From Streptomyces albiflavescens (GTDB lineage: Bacteria; Actinomycetota; Actinomycetes; Streptomycetales; Streptomycetaceae): 64,000 bases of DNA. Positions 28,219-36,692 of the stretch are shown here, one piece after another (within the stretch, counting starts at the first letter, position 1; each line of letters begins with the position of its first letter). The translations under genes and the position numbers were made by a program. Where the stretch lies: assembly GCF_014645835.1 (NCBI RefSeq), contig NZ_BMMM01000027.1, forward strand, positions 1-64,000, given 5' to 3'. Below the pieces are notes generated by a model. That model saw only the letters and a program-made list of their open reading frames with translations. It searched no databases and was not told the origin of the DNA.

Positions 28219-28586
28219 TCCTCACCCGATTCCAGCAGATCGCGCAGGAGACGCTCGTCGTCGGGGCTGAGCTGGGCGACGAACCGGGCCAGGGCCGTCT
28301 CGCGGTCGTCGTCCCGGTCGAGTTCGCTGTGCATGCGTCGGGCGGTGAGACCCGGCGGGTCCTGGACGGGGAAGTACGCGTAGCCCCGGCCCTGCCGCTC
28401 GCGGCCGACGATGCCCTTCTCGTGCAGCCTGGACAGGATCGTCGTCACGGTCGTACGCGCCAGTCCGGAGTCCAGTTCCAGCTGTACACGCCCGGGCGTG
28501 AGCGGTACCCCGGCTGCCCACAGTGCGGCCATCACACTGGCCTCGAGCTCGCCCGCCGGTCGGCGTTCGTCCTTCGCGCTGGTCAT
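28215..28586 (-). CDS. BlaI/MecI-family repressor
   Basis: This 123-residue winged-helix repressor begins GELEASVMAALWAAGVPLTP and has the recognition region LARTTVTTILSRLHEKGIV near residues 43-61. The C-terminal part is the dimerisation and cleavage region. I chose the ATG at 28586 as MTSAKDERRPAG is the typical N-terminus; an upstream frame start exists. Two matching operator boxes lie immediately upstream. It is cotranscribed with the M56 gene. Confidence 0.9.
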   Translation of the reverse strand: MTSAKDERRPAGELEASVMAALWAAGVPLTPGRVQLELDSGLARTTVTTILSRLHEKGIVGRERQGRGYAYFPVQDPPGLTARRMHSELDRDDDRETALARFVAQLSPDDERLLRDLLESGEE

Positions 28587-28612
28587 GGGAACGATCCTCA
28601 CCCCGCCATCGT

Positions 28613-28645
28613 CTACAGTTCTGCAGACCGTCTACAGGATTGTAG
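28613..28645. promoter_or_regulatory. two BlaI-type operator boxes
   Basis: CTACA-N4-TGCAG (28613-28626) and CTACA-N4-TGTAG (28632-28645) are two dyads with centres 19 bases apart. TACA/TGTA half-sites are those of BlaI/MecI repressors. They lie between the BlaI gene and the divergent DedA gene, so they can autoregulate blaI-M56 and may also control the DedA operon. Confidence 0.78.
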
Positions 28646-28701
28646 TCACTCGGGTGCGTCTCGACCGTACCCGCCCGTCCAGTATGAGAGGGCCCGCGAC
28701 C

Positions 28702-29373
28702 ATGGCCGCACCTTTGTTCACAGCGTCACAGCTCGCCGTGAATCTTCTCAGCGCGCAGTCCCTGCTCGCCGCCTTCGGTGTGCTGGGGGTGGGCGTGGTG
28801 ATGTTCGCGGAGACCGGGCTGCTGATCGGCTTCTTCCTGCCCGGTGACTCCCTGCTGTTCACGGCCGGTCTGCTGTGCACCGGGTCGGGTGACGGAGGCC
28901 TGAAGCTGTCGCTGGCCCCGCTCCTGGTCGCCGCCGCCGTGGGCGCGCTGGCCGGCTCGCAGACCGGTTACCTGATCGGGCGGAAGGCCGGCGGCGCCCT
29001 CCTCGCCCGCAGCGGCTCGCCCCGGCTGCACGCGGGCGCCCAGCGCGCCGAGGAGCTGCTGGAGCGCTACGGATACGCGAAGGCGATCGTGCTGGCCCGC
29101 TTCGTGCCCGTGGTGCGTACGGTGCTCAATCCCATGGCGGGCGCCCTGCACGTGCCCGTGCGGACCTTCACCCTCTGGCAGGTGCTCGGCGGCCTCGTCT
29201 GGAGCCTCGGCCTCACGCTCGGCGGGTACGCACTGGGCTCGTCCATTCCGAACGTGGACAGGTATCTGCTCCCGATGATCGCCCTGGTCGTCGTCGTGTC
29301 CCTGATCCCGCTCGCCGCCGAGCTGTACCGCTCCCGCCGGGCGACCACCGCGGATAAGGGGGCCCAGGGATGA
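28702..29373 (+). CDS. DedA family membrane protein
   Basis: This 223-residue protein belongs to the DedA/VTT superfamily, several members of which move undecaprenyl phosphate or phospholipids across the membrane. Motifs seen are FAETGLLIGFFLPGDSLLF near residue 34 and the conserved basic region RFVPVVRTVLNPMAGA near residue 132 with R-x3-P. The ATG at 28702 is preceded by GAGAGGG; ATG at 28684 is also in frame. It lies next to a PAP2-type remnant and a two-component system, and its promoter faces the BlaI boxes. Confidence 0.88.
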   Translation: MAAPLFTASQLAVNLLSAQSLLAAFGVLGVGVVMFAETGLLIGFFLPGDSLLFTAGLLCTGSGDGGLKLSLAPLLVAAAVGALAGSQTGYLIGRKAGGALLARSGSPRLHAGAQRAEELLERYGYAKAIVLARFVPVVRTVLNPMAGALHVPVRTFTLWQVLGGLVWSLGLTLGGYALGSSIPNVDRYLLPMIALVVVVSLIPLAAELYRSRRATTADKGAQG

Positions 29374-29520
29374 TCCTGGCCTTCGACGGCTCCCCGATCG
29401 ACGGCTCTGCCTACATATATGTGGTGGACCTCGCCCAGGACTCCCCCTCGTGGCTGGACAGCCTGGTGTCCGCCTGGGCGACGTACGGGCTCGGACTGTT
29501 CGCCGTCCTCATCGCCTCTG
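29370..29520 (+). pseudogene. N-terminal remnant of a PAP2-family phosphatase
   Basis: An ATG at 29370 overlaps the DedA stop by ATGA. The first 49 codons (MILAFDGSPIDGSAYIYVVD, then LAQDSPSWLDSLVSAWATYG) match the N-terminus of a PAP2-type lipid phosphatase. Sequence then changes into a low-complexity stretch with DDAVRDQLDAVRDQ and runs into the response regulator gene out of frame. The catalytic PAP2 region is absent, so the gene is a deletion product. The family call rests on recalled similarity of DedA neighbours. Confidence 0.6.
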
Positions 29521-29546
29521 CTGATAGCGCCACAACTCGCGGAGAC

Positions 29547-29585
29547 GACGCCGTACGAGACCAATTGGACGCCGTACGAGACCAA
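29547..29585. repeat. 18-bp direct repeat before the response regulator
   Basis: GACGCCGTACGAGACCAA occurs at 29547-29564 and 29568-29585, with a 21-base period. It lies just after the PAP2 remnant and 13 bases before the response regulator ATG, and may mark the deletion junction. Confidence 0.75.
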
Positions 29586-29598
29586 GTGAGGGAGAGGC

Positions 29599-30261
29599 AT
29601 GCGCCACAGGATCCTGGTCGTCGAGGACGATCACGCCCTGCGTGATGTCCTGCGGCGCGGCCTTCGGGACGAGGGCTTCGACACCGTGCCCGCACAGGAC
29701 GGCGCGACCGCGCTGCGGTTGGCCGGGGACGACGTCGACGCGGCCGTGCTCGACGTCGGGCTGCCCGACGCGGACGGACGGGACGTGTGCCAGGCGATCC
29801 GGGCCAACGGCTTCCTCTCACCCGTCATTTTCCTGACGGCCCATCACCACCTCACGGACCGCCTGGCCGGCTTCTCGGCCGGGGGCGACGACTATCTGCC
29901 CAAGCCGTTCCATCTGACGGAACTGGCCGCCCGGCTGCGGGCGGCCCTCAAACGCACGGGCTCGGTTCCGTCCGCGACGACCGGCGACCTGGTCCTCGAC
30001 CCGGTGGGGCACAGCCTTACGGTCCGAGGCACCCGAGTCGGCCTGACTCCCACGGAGTTCCGCCTGCTGGCGGCGCTGATGGCGGCGTCCGGGGACATCG
30101 TGCGCCGACGGGAGCTGATCAGGGCGGGCTGGCCCGAGGGCGCCCAGGTCAGTGACAACACGCTCGACCAGTATCTGACCCGGCTGCGCCGCAAGCTCCG
30201 GGACAGCGGCAGCGAGCTGACCGTCACGACCGCGCGCGGTATCGGGCACCGCCTGTCATGA
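29599..30261 (+). CDS. OmpR-family response regulator
   Basis: This 220-residue regulator has a receiver domain (1-115) with phosphoacceptor Asp52 (VLDVGLPDADG) and Lys in YLPKPF. A winged-helix DNA-binding domain follows (about 125-218), with LTPTEFRLLAALMA and ARGIGHRLS. The ATG at 29599 has GGGAGAGG upstream. Its stop overlaps the histidine kinase ATG. Candidate targets are the DUF347 genes at 31672 and 36693, both preceded by the same TTCAGG-type box (inference). Confidence 0.92.
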   Translation: MRHRILVVEDDHALRDVLRRGLRDEGFDTVPAQDGATALRLAGDDVDAAVLDVGLPDADGRDVCQAIRANGFLSPVIFLTAHHHLTDRLAGFSAGGDDYLPKPFHLTELAARLRAALKRTGSVPSATTGDLVLDPVGHSLTVRGTRVGLTPTEFRLLAALMAASGDIVRRRELIRAGWPEGAQVSDNTLDQYLTRLRRKLRDSGSELTVTTARGIGHRLS

Positions 30262-31691
30262 GGGCATCCGTCTCACGGTGGTGGCCCCACTTCACCCGGC
30301 GGCTGTACTCCCGGTGGTGGCCCCACTTCACCCGGCGGCTGCGCTACCGGTGGTGGCCCCGTACGCTGCGCGGCCGGCTGTCGCTGGTCGCGCTGACCAC
30401 CGCCACGCTTCTGATGATGATCCTCACCGTCGCGTTCAACTCCGTCGTACAGCGCCACCTCCAGCACCAGGCGGACGACGAACTGCGCACGCGGGCCGCC
30501 GCCGTCGCCGCGACCGTCGACACCAGCGGCCCCCGGGTACGCGTCCTGGAGACGCCGGGCGAGGAGTTGCTCGACACGAACGTATGGATCTACGCGGGCG
30601 ACCGGCTCCTCGAAAAGCCTCCCTCCGCGACCGCCACCGGCCCGTTGACCCGCGCCGCCGACCGGCTCGCCGCGCGGGGCGGCGGACAGTGCGTCACCGC
30701 CCACAGCCACGGCCCCGTCCGGCTGTGCTCACGGCCGGTGCCCGGCGGCAAGGGTGCCGCGATCGTCGTCACCGCGCTGGATCTGTCCCCCTATCGCAGC
30801 TCGGCCGAGGCCCTGCTCCTCGCCTCGATCGCGCTCGACGCCGTCATGCTCGCCTGCACGTACGCGTTGACGCGCCTGGCGGTGGGGCGCGCGCTGCGGC
30901 CCGTACGCACCATGACCGAGCACGCCACGCGATGGAGCGCCATAGCCTCCGAGGAACGCTTCGGGAGCGTGGCCCGGCCCACTGAACTCGCCCAGCTGGG
31001 CAGGTCGTTGGACGCGCTCCTGGACCGCATCCGCGCGCTGCTGCGTCACGAGCAGCAGCTCACCCGGGAGCTCTCGCACGAGCTGCGCAATCCGCTCGCC
31101 CGGATCATCGCCGAGCTCGACTGGTGGCAGGCTCGCCCCCGCTCCGCCGCCGACACCCGGAGCACGCACGAGACCATCGCCGACGCCGCCCGGTCCATGC
31201 GCACGATCTGCGACACCCTCCTGGACGACGCGCGCGACAGTACGGCCGGGACGCCCGGCACCACCGACGTACTGCCCGTACTGCGGCGGCTCGCGGACCG
31301 CGCCGCCGCAGCCGAGAAGGTGGAGGTCGTCGTCACCGGACGGGACGCCGAGCTGTCGGCCGGGGTGCCCGACGCCCTCCTGGAGCGCATCGTCAGTCCC
31401 CTGCTCGACAACGCGCTGCGGCACGCGCGGGCGCGGGTCGAGGTCCGGGCCTGCGCGCGCCCCGGCGGCGTACGCGTCGATGTCACGGACGACGGACCCG
31501 GCGTACCCGCGTCGTTCGCGCCGCAGCTCTTCCAGCCGGGGCGCCGCGCCGATCCCGGGGACGGACACGGCGGAGCGGGCCTGGGGCTGCCGCTCTCGCG
31601 ACGCCTGGCCCGCTCCGCAGGCGGCGAGGTGCACCACGACGAGCGGCACACCTCGGGGGCGAAGTTCGTGGTCAGCCTCCCTGCGGGGTGA
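30258..31691 (+). CDS. sensor histidine kinase with tandem N-terminal repeat
   Basis: This 477-residue kinase has two membrane segments (about 42-62 and 184-206) enclosing a 120-residue extracytoplasmic sensor, a HAMP-like linker, the phosphoacceptor His274 (ELSHELRNPL), and an ATPase domain with LLDNALRHA, DDGPGVP and GAGLGLPLSRRLA. The first 40 residues repeat RWWPHFTRRL from a duplicated 36-bp unit. It overlaps the response regulator by ATGA. Its 3' end overlaps the convergent DUF347 gene by 20 bases. Confidence 0.92.
   Translation: MRASVSRWWPHFTRRLYSRWWPHFTRRLRYRWWPRTLRGRLSLVALTTATLLMMILTVAFNSVVQRHLQHQADDELRTRAAAVAATVDTSGPRVRVLETPGEELLDTNVWIYAGDRLLEKPPSATATGPLTRAADRLAARGGGQCVTAHSHGPVRLCSRPVPGGKGAAIVVTALDLSPYRSSAEALLLASIALDAVMLACTYALTRLAVGRALRPVRTMTEHATRWSAIASEERFGSVARPTELAQLGRSLDALLDRIRALLRHEQQLTRELSHELRNPLARIIAELDWWQARPRSAADTRSTHETIADAARSMRTICDTLLDDARDSTAGTPGTTDVLPVLRRLADRAAAAEKVEVVVTGRDAELSAGVPDALLERIVSPLLDNALRHARARVEVRACARPGGVRVDVTDDGPGVPASFAPQLFQPGRRADPGDGHGGAGLGLPLSRRLARSAGGEVHHDERHTSGAKFVVSLPAG
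30276..30380. repeat. 36-bp in-frame tandem repeat in the histidine kinase
   Basis: Two 36-base units (30276-30311 and 30312-30347), each encoding RWWPHFTRRL plus two residues, are followed by a partial unit (30348-30380) that encodes RWWP. Only the last six bases differ between units 1 and 2. The repeat puts several Trp and Arg residues just before the first membrane segment. Confidence 0.9.
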
Positions 31692-32505
31692 GGCGCTCGG
31701 CCTCGGCGACGTCCCGGCGCGTGACCGAGAGATACGCGACCAGGCCGAGGATGACCGCGAGGAACAGCACGCTGGTGACCACGGTGCCGAAGCCCAGGCC
31801 GCCGTCGCCGGTCGGCTGCGAGAGGTAGTCACCGATCGAGGCGCCGAGCGGGCGGGTGAGGATGTACGCGATCCAGAAGCTGAGCACGGCGTTCAGACCG
31901 AGCGCGAAGTGCGCGACGGCCACCGCGGCGATGGCGAGGCCGAACAGAACGGCGGAGACCCAGTAGCCGAGGGCCATGCGCTCGGCGACCAGGTCACCGG
32001 CCGCGGTGCCCAGCGCGAAGGTGAACAGCACGGCCAGCCAGTAGTAGGCCTCGCGCGACACCGTGTCGATGCTGTGGATGGACAGCGTCCCCTCGCGGCG
32101 GTACCAGACGAAGAAGACGACGGCGAGGGCGACGGCGAACACGGCGGTGCTGGTCTCCAGCGGCACGCCCAGGTTGTCGGTGAGGTTGTCGCTGATCAGG
32201 GTGCCGACGATGCTGATCAGAGCCACGGCGAGCCAGTAGACACCGGCCTGGTAGGCCTTCGTGCGGAACTGGACGACGAGGACCACCGCCAGCAACGCGC
32301 TCATCAGCAGCGACACACCGGTCAGGCCCAGGCCCAGCTTCTCGTTCAGGAGGTCCGCCGCGGTCTCGCCGACCGTCGTGCACAGCACCTTGATGGTCCA
32401 GAAGTACGCGGTGACTTCGGGAACCTTGTTCCAGCGCAGGCGGTGACCGGGGGCGGCCTCGGTGCGGGCGTACGCCGCGGACGTCTCGGAAGTTTCGGAT
32501 GTCAT
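31672..32505 (-). CDS. DUF347 repeat membrane protein, copy 1
   Basis: This 277-residue membrane protein is built of four DUF347 repeats, each with a Trp and a G-E/D-TAxD-type motif: WTIKVLCTTVGETAADLLN, LAVALISIVGTLISDNLTD, WLAVLFTFALGTAAGDLVA, and FWIAYILTRPLGASIGDYLS. The family function is unknown. The ATG at 32505 was chosen; the upstream 20 codons lack family features. It is convergent with the histidine kinase, and a TTCAGG-type box lies 25 bases upstream. A paralogue is at 36693. Confidence 0.85.
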   Translation of the reverse strand: MTSETSETSAAYARTEAAPGHRLRWNKVPEVTAYFWTIKVLCTTVGETAADLLNEKLGLGLTGVSLLMSALLAVVLVVQFRTKAYQAGVYWLAVALISIVGTLISDNLTDNLGVPLETSTAVFAVALAVVFFVWYRREGTLSIHSIDTVSREAYYWLAVLFTFALGTAAGDLVAERMALGYWVSAVLFGLAIAAVAVAHFALGLNAVLSFWIAYILTRPLGASIGDYLSQPTGDGGLGFGTVVTSVLFLAVILGLVAYLSVTRRDVAEAERLTPQGG

Positions 32506-32529
32506 GGGACGGGACCCTGCCAACCGGCG

Positions 32530-32547
32530 CCTGAACACATCCTGACT
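32530..32547. promoter_or_regulatory. TCAGGATGTGTTCAGG box upstream of DUF347 copy 1
   Basis: On the minus strand this reads GTCAGGATGTGTTCAGG, two TCAGG half-sites 10 bases apart, as expected for a tandem OmpR-family regulator site. The same 16-base core is found upstream of the second DUF347 gene at 37621. It lies 25 bases from the start codon, so it may overlap the promoter. Confidence 0.65.
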
Positions 32548-32613
32548 GCCCGACCGGCTCCGCACCGAGGTCGCGCGGTCCCCGTACGAAGGACAGGTGA
32601 GCCGTACGGCGGT

Positions 32614-33585
32614 TCACAGCACCCGGCGGCGCACCAGCACCCCGAGCGCCACCAGCCCCGGAAGCAGCGGCAGCCATACCGTCAGCAGGCGGTAGCCGAG
32701 GACCGCCGACGCCGCCGCGCTGCCCGGTGCTCCGGCGAGAGTGAGGGCCAGGGCGAGTGCGGCATCCAGGGAGCCGAGGCCGCCCGGGGTGGGCAGCAGG
32801 ACGGCGGCACTGCTCGCGGCGAGGTACGCCAATGCCACCTGCGCCGGGGGCAGCGGCAGGTCGATGGCCTGTGTGACGGCGATGACCACGCCGGCGTGCA
32901 GCGCGGCGAAGGCGAGCGAGCCGCCCCACAACGCGGCCGCCCGCGCGGGGACTTCATGCACGGCGTGGACGTCCGTCAGCACGGCTCGCAGCACGCGTCG
33001 CAGCGGCCCCGACAGCAGGACCACGGCGGTGGCGACCAGCGCGACGGCCACCGCCCATGCCGCCGCGGAGACGTGCGGGAAGCGGAGTGCGCCGGGGCAG
33101 GCCGGCGCGAGCGCGACGATCAGGCAGCCTCTGACCACGGTCGCCGCGGTGGCCTTGACCGCGAGCGCGGTGGCCGACCGGGTGACAGACAGGCCGCACC
33201 GGGTCAGGAAACGCAGATTGACGGCGCCCGCCCCGAGACCGGCGGGCAGGACCTGGTTGGCGGCGGAGGCGGCGAACTGCACCGCCAGCAGGCGCCGGGC
33301 GGGCAGCGACCGGGTCACCGCGCCCTGCTGGGCGAGGGCCGAACACGCCCAGGTCGCCAGGGTGGCGGCGGTCGCCACGAGCAGCCAGCCGCGGTCGGCG
33401 ACGGCGAGCCGGCCGGCTCCGGTCTCGATCACCGGCCAGTGGCGCCGTGCGAGATACACCGCGCACATCACCACGACGAGGGCGCCTCCGGCGTGCCAGG
33501 AGACGCGTCTGCCGACGGGCACCAACTTCCTGGGGGACGCCGGCCGGTCGACGGTCGACGCAGGGGCGTCGGGCGGGACAGTCAT
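32614..33585 (-). CDS. flippase-like/lysylphosphatidylglycerol synthase TM-domain protein
   Basis: This 323-residue protein has about eight hydrophobic segments, resembling the AglD/MprF-type transmembrane domain (UPF0104). Features are VNLRFLTRCGLSVTRSATAL near residue 122 and LLPTPGGLGSLDAALALAL near residue 265, whose PTPGGLG is a hallmark. No synthetase domain is attached. The ATG at 33585 overlaps the upstream glycosyltransferase stop by ATGA, so the pair is coupled. It may move a lipid-linked glycan (inference). Confidence 0.83.
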   Translation of the reverse strand: MTVPPDAPASTVDRPASPRKLVPVGRRVSWHAGGALVVVMCAVYLARRHWPVIETGAGRLAVADRGWLLVATAATLATWACSALAQQGAVTRSLPARRLLAVQFAASAANQVLPAGLGAGAVNLRFLTRCGLSVTRSATALAVKATAATVVRGCLIVALAPACPGALRFPHVSAAAWAVAVALVATAVVLLSGPLRRVLRAVLTDVHAVHEVPARAAALWGGSLAFAALHAGVVIAVTQAIDLPLPPAQVALAYLAASSAAVLLPTPGGLGSLDAALALALTLAGAPGSAAASAVLGYRLLTVWLPLLPGLVALGVLVRRRVL

Positions 33586-35084
33586 ACCGCTCCGCCTCGC
33601 GCCCCTGGTGCGACATAGACCCACAGATGACCGGCAGGGTGCGGGGCCCAGTCGAGGGCGTACGCGGGCGGCCGTCCTCCCGGCGTGGTGAGTACGCCGA
33701 CTGGCTCGCGCCGTGCGGACCGCACAATGTCCGTCTCGGTGGTGTTGGCGTTGTGGCCACTGGTCTCGGCGGAGGCGCAGCCGGCGTAGTAGGCGATCGG
33801 GATTGCCTCGTCCCCGGTCAGCAGGCAGGGCGGTCGTACGCCGAGCCGGTGCAGCTCGGCCGCCGTGGCCGCCCAGGCCCGGTGGGAGGCGGTGGTGCGC
33901 TGCACGGTGGCCTGCAGGACCGCGAATTGGACCGCCAGGTGCCCGGCGAGGCCGAGCGTCACCAGGGTCACGGCCACCGGGCGCCAGGCCCGGCTCGGGG
34001 CGGTGACCAGGTGGACGAGGGTGTCGGCGACCGGGATCGCGAGGAGGGCGTAGACGGGGAGCAGAAAGCGCGGGGCGGCGTATCCGATCATGAACAGGTA
34101 CGGGATGCCCGACGTCGTGGCGCAGGCCAGGAGCGGCAGCGTGCTCGCGGTGCGCCGGGCCTTGACGGCGACCACCAGACCGAGGACGGCGAGCAGCGGC
34201 AGGACGAACCACCAGACCATCACCGCCGGGTTCGGCAACGCGCCGGTGCACGGGCGGCACAGGGTGCGTCCGCCCAGGCTGCGTAACTGGTCGCCGACGG
34301 CGACGTTCCAGCCCAGGCCGCCCTGGATACGGGAGGCGTCCGCGAGCCGTTGACCCAGGCCGCCGTAACTGACGTACGCCTCGACGACCCACTCGCCCGC
34401 CCCGGCCGCCAGACCCGCGACAAGCGCGACGAGCAGTCGTGGGTGGCGCCATCCGCGGACGGCCACGGCGAGGACGAAGAGCGGCAGGGTCGTCCAGACC
34501 GCGTCGGTGGGCCGTATCCACGCCATGAACGCGGTGCTCAGGCCCACCCCCCACAGCGCCGCACGGTCGGAACGGTCCGCCCGGGCGCGCAGGAAGCAGC
34601 CGACGCAGGCCAGGGCGCCGATCGCCACCCAGTAGTTGGGCATGGCCTGCGGACCGTAGAACAGAGTCACCCACAGCGTCGCGAACAGGGCGCCCGCCGA
34701 CGCCAGCACCCGAACCGGGAACAGTCCTCGCCAGACACGCAGCGCCACGTACAGGCCGAGTCCGGACAGCAGGGCGAGGTAGACGCGCAGCAGCGTCGTG
34801 GACGACGACCAGAAGGCGATCGGCGCCACGAGCAGCTCGACTCCGCGGGCGCGCGGCGCGCTGAAGAACGCGGCGGGGGCGTGCGGGCCGACCTGGCTGA
34901 CGTACACGGTCTCGTCCCAGCCGAGGCCCATTCCGGGCCGTACGAGGATGAGTTGGGCCACGGTGAAGGCGACGGCCACCAGTGCCGTCCACCGCTCGCC
35001 GCGGGGGCGCCTCGACGCGCGGGCAGTCGAGGGCGCGCCGCGGCGCCGGGCGCCGACGAGCGGGACGTTCAGGGTCTTGACCAT
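33582..35084 (-). CDS. GT-C-type membrane glycosyltransferase
   Basis: This 500-residue polytopic protein has about ten hydrophobic segments. An Asp-Glu pair in GMGLGWDETVYVSQVG (about 51-66) lies in the first extracytoplasmic loop, as in GT39/GT83-like enzymes that use polyprenyl-phosphate sugars. The C-terminal 110 residues are soluble and contain PPCLLTGDEAIPIAYYAGCA. The donor and acceptor are unknown. Its start faces the BlaI gene at 35281 across two strong BlaI-type dyads, so expression is probably repressed by that protein. Confidence 0.8.
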   Translation of the reverse strand: MVKTLNVPLVGARRRGAPSTARASRRPRGERWTALVAVAFTVAQLILVRPGMGLGWDETVYVSQVGPHAPAAFFSAPRARGVELLVAPIAFWSSSTTLLRVYLALLSGLGLYVALRVWRGLFPVRVLASAGALFATLWVTLFYGPQAMPNYWVAIGALACVGCFLRARADRSDRAALWGVGLSTAFMAWIRPTDAVWTTLPLFVLAVAVRGWRHPRLLVALVAGLAAGAGEWVVEAYVSYGGLGQRLADASRIQGGLGWNVAVGDQLRSLGGRTLCRPCTGALPNPAVMVWWFVLPLLAVLGLVVAVKARRTASTLPLLACATTSGIPYLFMIGYAAPRFLLPVYALLAIPVADTLVHLVTAPSRAWRPVAVTLVTLGLAGHLAVQFAVLQATVQRTTASHRAWAATAAELHRLGVRPPCLLTGDEAIPIAYYAGCASAETSGHNANTTETDIVRSARREPVGVLTTPGGRPPAYALDWAPHPAGHLWVYVAPGARGGAV

Positions 35085-35099
35085 CGTCCACCCTTCAGT

Positions 35100-35143
35100 C
35101 CTACAAGCTGTAGGGTCCCTTCACCCTACAAGACGTAGGGTGA
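35100..35143. promoter_or_regulatory. two BlaI-type dyads between glycosyltransferase and blaI genes
   Basis: CCTACA-AGC-TGTAGG (35100-35114) is a perfect 6-base dyad, and TCACCCTAC-N5-GTAGGGTGA (35121-35143) is a perfect 9-base dyad. A weaker site, CCTACGCGCTGTAAGG, lies at about 35258-35273 just before the blaI ATG. The TACA/TGTA cores match BlaI/MecI operators. They can control both divergent transcripts. Confidence 0.78.
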
Positions 35144-35280
35144 AGGAGGGAGTCGGGAAACAAGGGGGGAGCCGGAAAAACACCGCCAAATTACCCCACG
35201 CCAGACAGGGTTGCAGTCCGGAACCGGCATGCGGAGTCCGGCCCCGTGGCCGCGCCCCTACGCGCTGTAAGGTGGCGAGC

Positions 35281-35664
35281 ATGGCTGGCACACGCCCCCA
35301 CGGCAGAGCGGAACGGCGCAGCGCCGGCGAGTTGGAGAGCGAAGTCCTCGCCGCCCTCTGGGCCACCGATGACGCCCTGACGCCCGCCGAGATCCATGCC
35401 GAGATCGGCGGCGGTCTCGCCTACAACACCGTGCACACCATCCTCAAGCGCCTGTACGACAAGGGCCTGGTGCTCCGTGACGTGGACGGCCGGCGCGGCG
35501 CCTACCGGCCCGCCAAGAACGCGGCCGAGCTGACCGCCGAGGCCATGCATCAGGCCCTCGACCGCGGCCCCGACCCGATCGCGGCCCTCCAGCAGTTCGT
35601 CACCGGGCTGAGCCCCCGGGAGGAAGAGGCCCTGCGCGACCTCCTCGGAGGGAACGGGTCATGA
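35281..35664 (+). CDS. BlaI/MecI-family repressor
   Basis: This 127-residue winged-helix repressor has GELESEVLAALWATDDALTP and a recognition segment LAYNTVHTILKRLYDKGLV near residues 42-60. The ATG at 35281 gives the normal length; a long open frame upstream is spurious. It overlaps the M56 protease gene by ATGA. It is related to, but distinct from, the repressor at 28215, and has its own dyads upstream. Confidence 0.9.
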   Translation: MAGTRPHGRAERRSAGELESEVLAALWATDDALTPAEIHAEIGGGLAYNTVHTILKRLYDKGLVLRDVDGRRGAYRPAKNAAELTAEAMHQALDRGPDPIAALQQFVTGLSPREEEALRDLLGGNGS

Positions 35665-36560
35665 GGATCGACGTCTACGTTCCACTCGTCCTGTCGCTGC
35701 TGCTCCCGGTGATCGCGCCGCAGGTGGGCAGGCGGGTGTCGCCGGCGTTGGCGGCCCGCGTCCTCACCGTCGCCGCCTCACTCACCGCGGCCGCCTCCAC
35801 CTGGGCGATGGTGCTGCTCGCCGCCACGCTGATCGACAGGGCACCATCGGTGGCCGCGGAGGCCAGTGAGGACGGTCGGGCGCTGCCCGAGCCGGTCCCG
35901 GAGACCATCGCCGTCGTGGCGGTCGCCGTGCTCGGCGTGATCGCCTTCCGGCTCTTCCATGCCGTACGAGCGCACTACGCGACCCGCAGGGTCCTGCTCC
36001 GGCTGTGCGAGGGGCACCCGCCCGACAGCGAACTCATCGTCGCCGCGTCCTCGACCCCGCACGCCTTCGCGATCCCCGGTACGCCGGGCCGGATCCTGGT
36101 CACGTCCGCGATGCTCGGCGCCCTGGAGCCCGCGGAGCGGCGCGTCCTGCTGGCCCACGAACGCGCTCATCTCGTCCACCGGCACTCGGCGTCGGCGACC
36201 GCCCTCGCGCTGGCGGCCGCGGCCAACCCGCTGCTGGCGCCGGTACGCACCACCGTCACGTTCCTGCTGGAGCGCTGGGCCGACGAGGTGGCCGCGGGCA
36301 GCGTCGGCGACCGCCGTACCACCGCACTCGCCCTGGCGCGCGCCGCCCTCATCTCCCAGCGCGCCCGCGCGGGATGCGCCCTGCACTTCTCCGAGCACGC
36401 CGTCACCCGCCGGATAGCGGCGCTGCAGACAGCCCCGCCACCCGACCTGTGGCCCATCGGGGCGGCCGTCCTCGCGCTGGGCGCGCTGCCCGCGCTGGGT
36501 GCGGTCGACGCGACCGGTGATCTGCTGCGACTGCTGGCCGAGACACTGCCCGGCTGGTAG
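35661..36560 (+). CDS. M56-family membrane metallopeptidase
   Basis: This 299-residue membrane protease carries HERAH at 166-170 (LLAHERAHLVHRH). It has membrane segments near 5-22, 32-58, 82-102 and 263-283 and no extracytoplasmic sensor domain. Start and stop arrangement (ATGA with BlaI) mirror the pair at 27280-28586. It probably inactivates the 35281 repressor upon an unknown envelope signal. Confidence 0.88.
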   Translation: MRIDVYVPLVLSLLLPVIAPQVGRRVSPALAARVLTVAASLTAAASTWAMVLLAATLIDRAPSVAAEASEDGRALPEPVPETIAVVAVAVLGVIAFRLFHAVRAHYATRRVLLRLCEGHPPDSELIVAASSTPHAFAIPGTPGRILVTSAMLGALEPAERRVLLAHERAHLVHRHSASATALALAAAANPLLAPVRTTVTFLLERWADEVAAGSVGDRRTTALALARAALISQRARAGCALHFSEHAVTRRIAALQTAPPPDLWPIGAAVLALGALPALGAVDATGDLLRLLAETLPGW

Positions 36561-36692
36561 GCACGGACCGCGGTCCTCGCGGGCCCGGCCGGCGGCCGAG
36601 GCCGGGCGGAGCAGGCCCAGCGGGGTACCTCCGCCATGGCTTGGTGATCGACTTCATGACGAGTTCACCGGCCGCGCCGGCCAAGTGATCGG

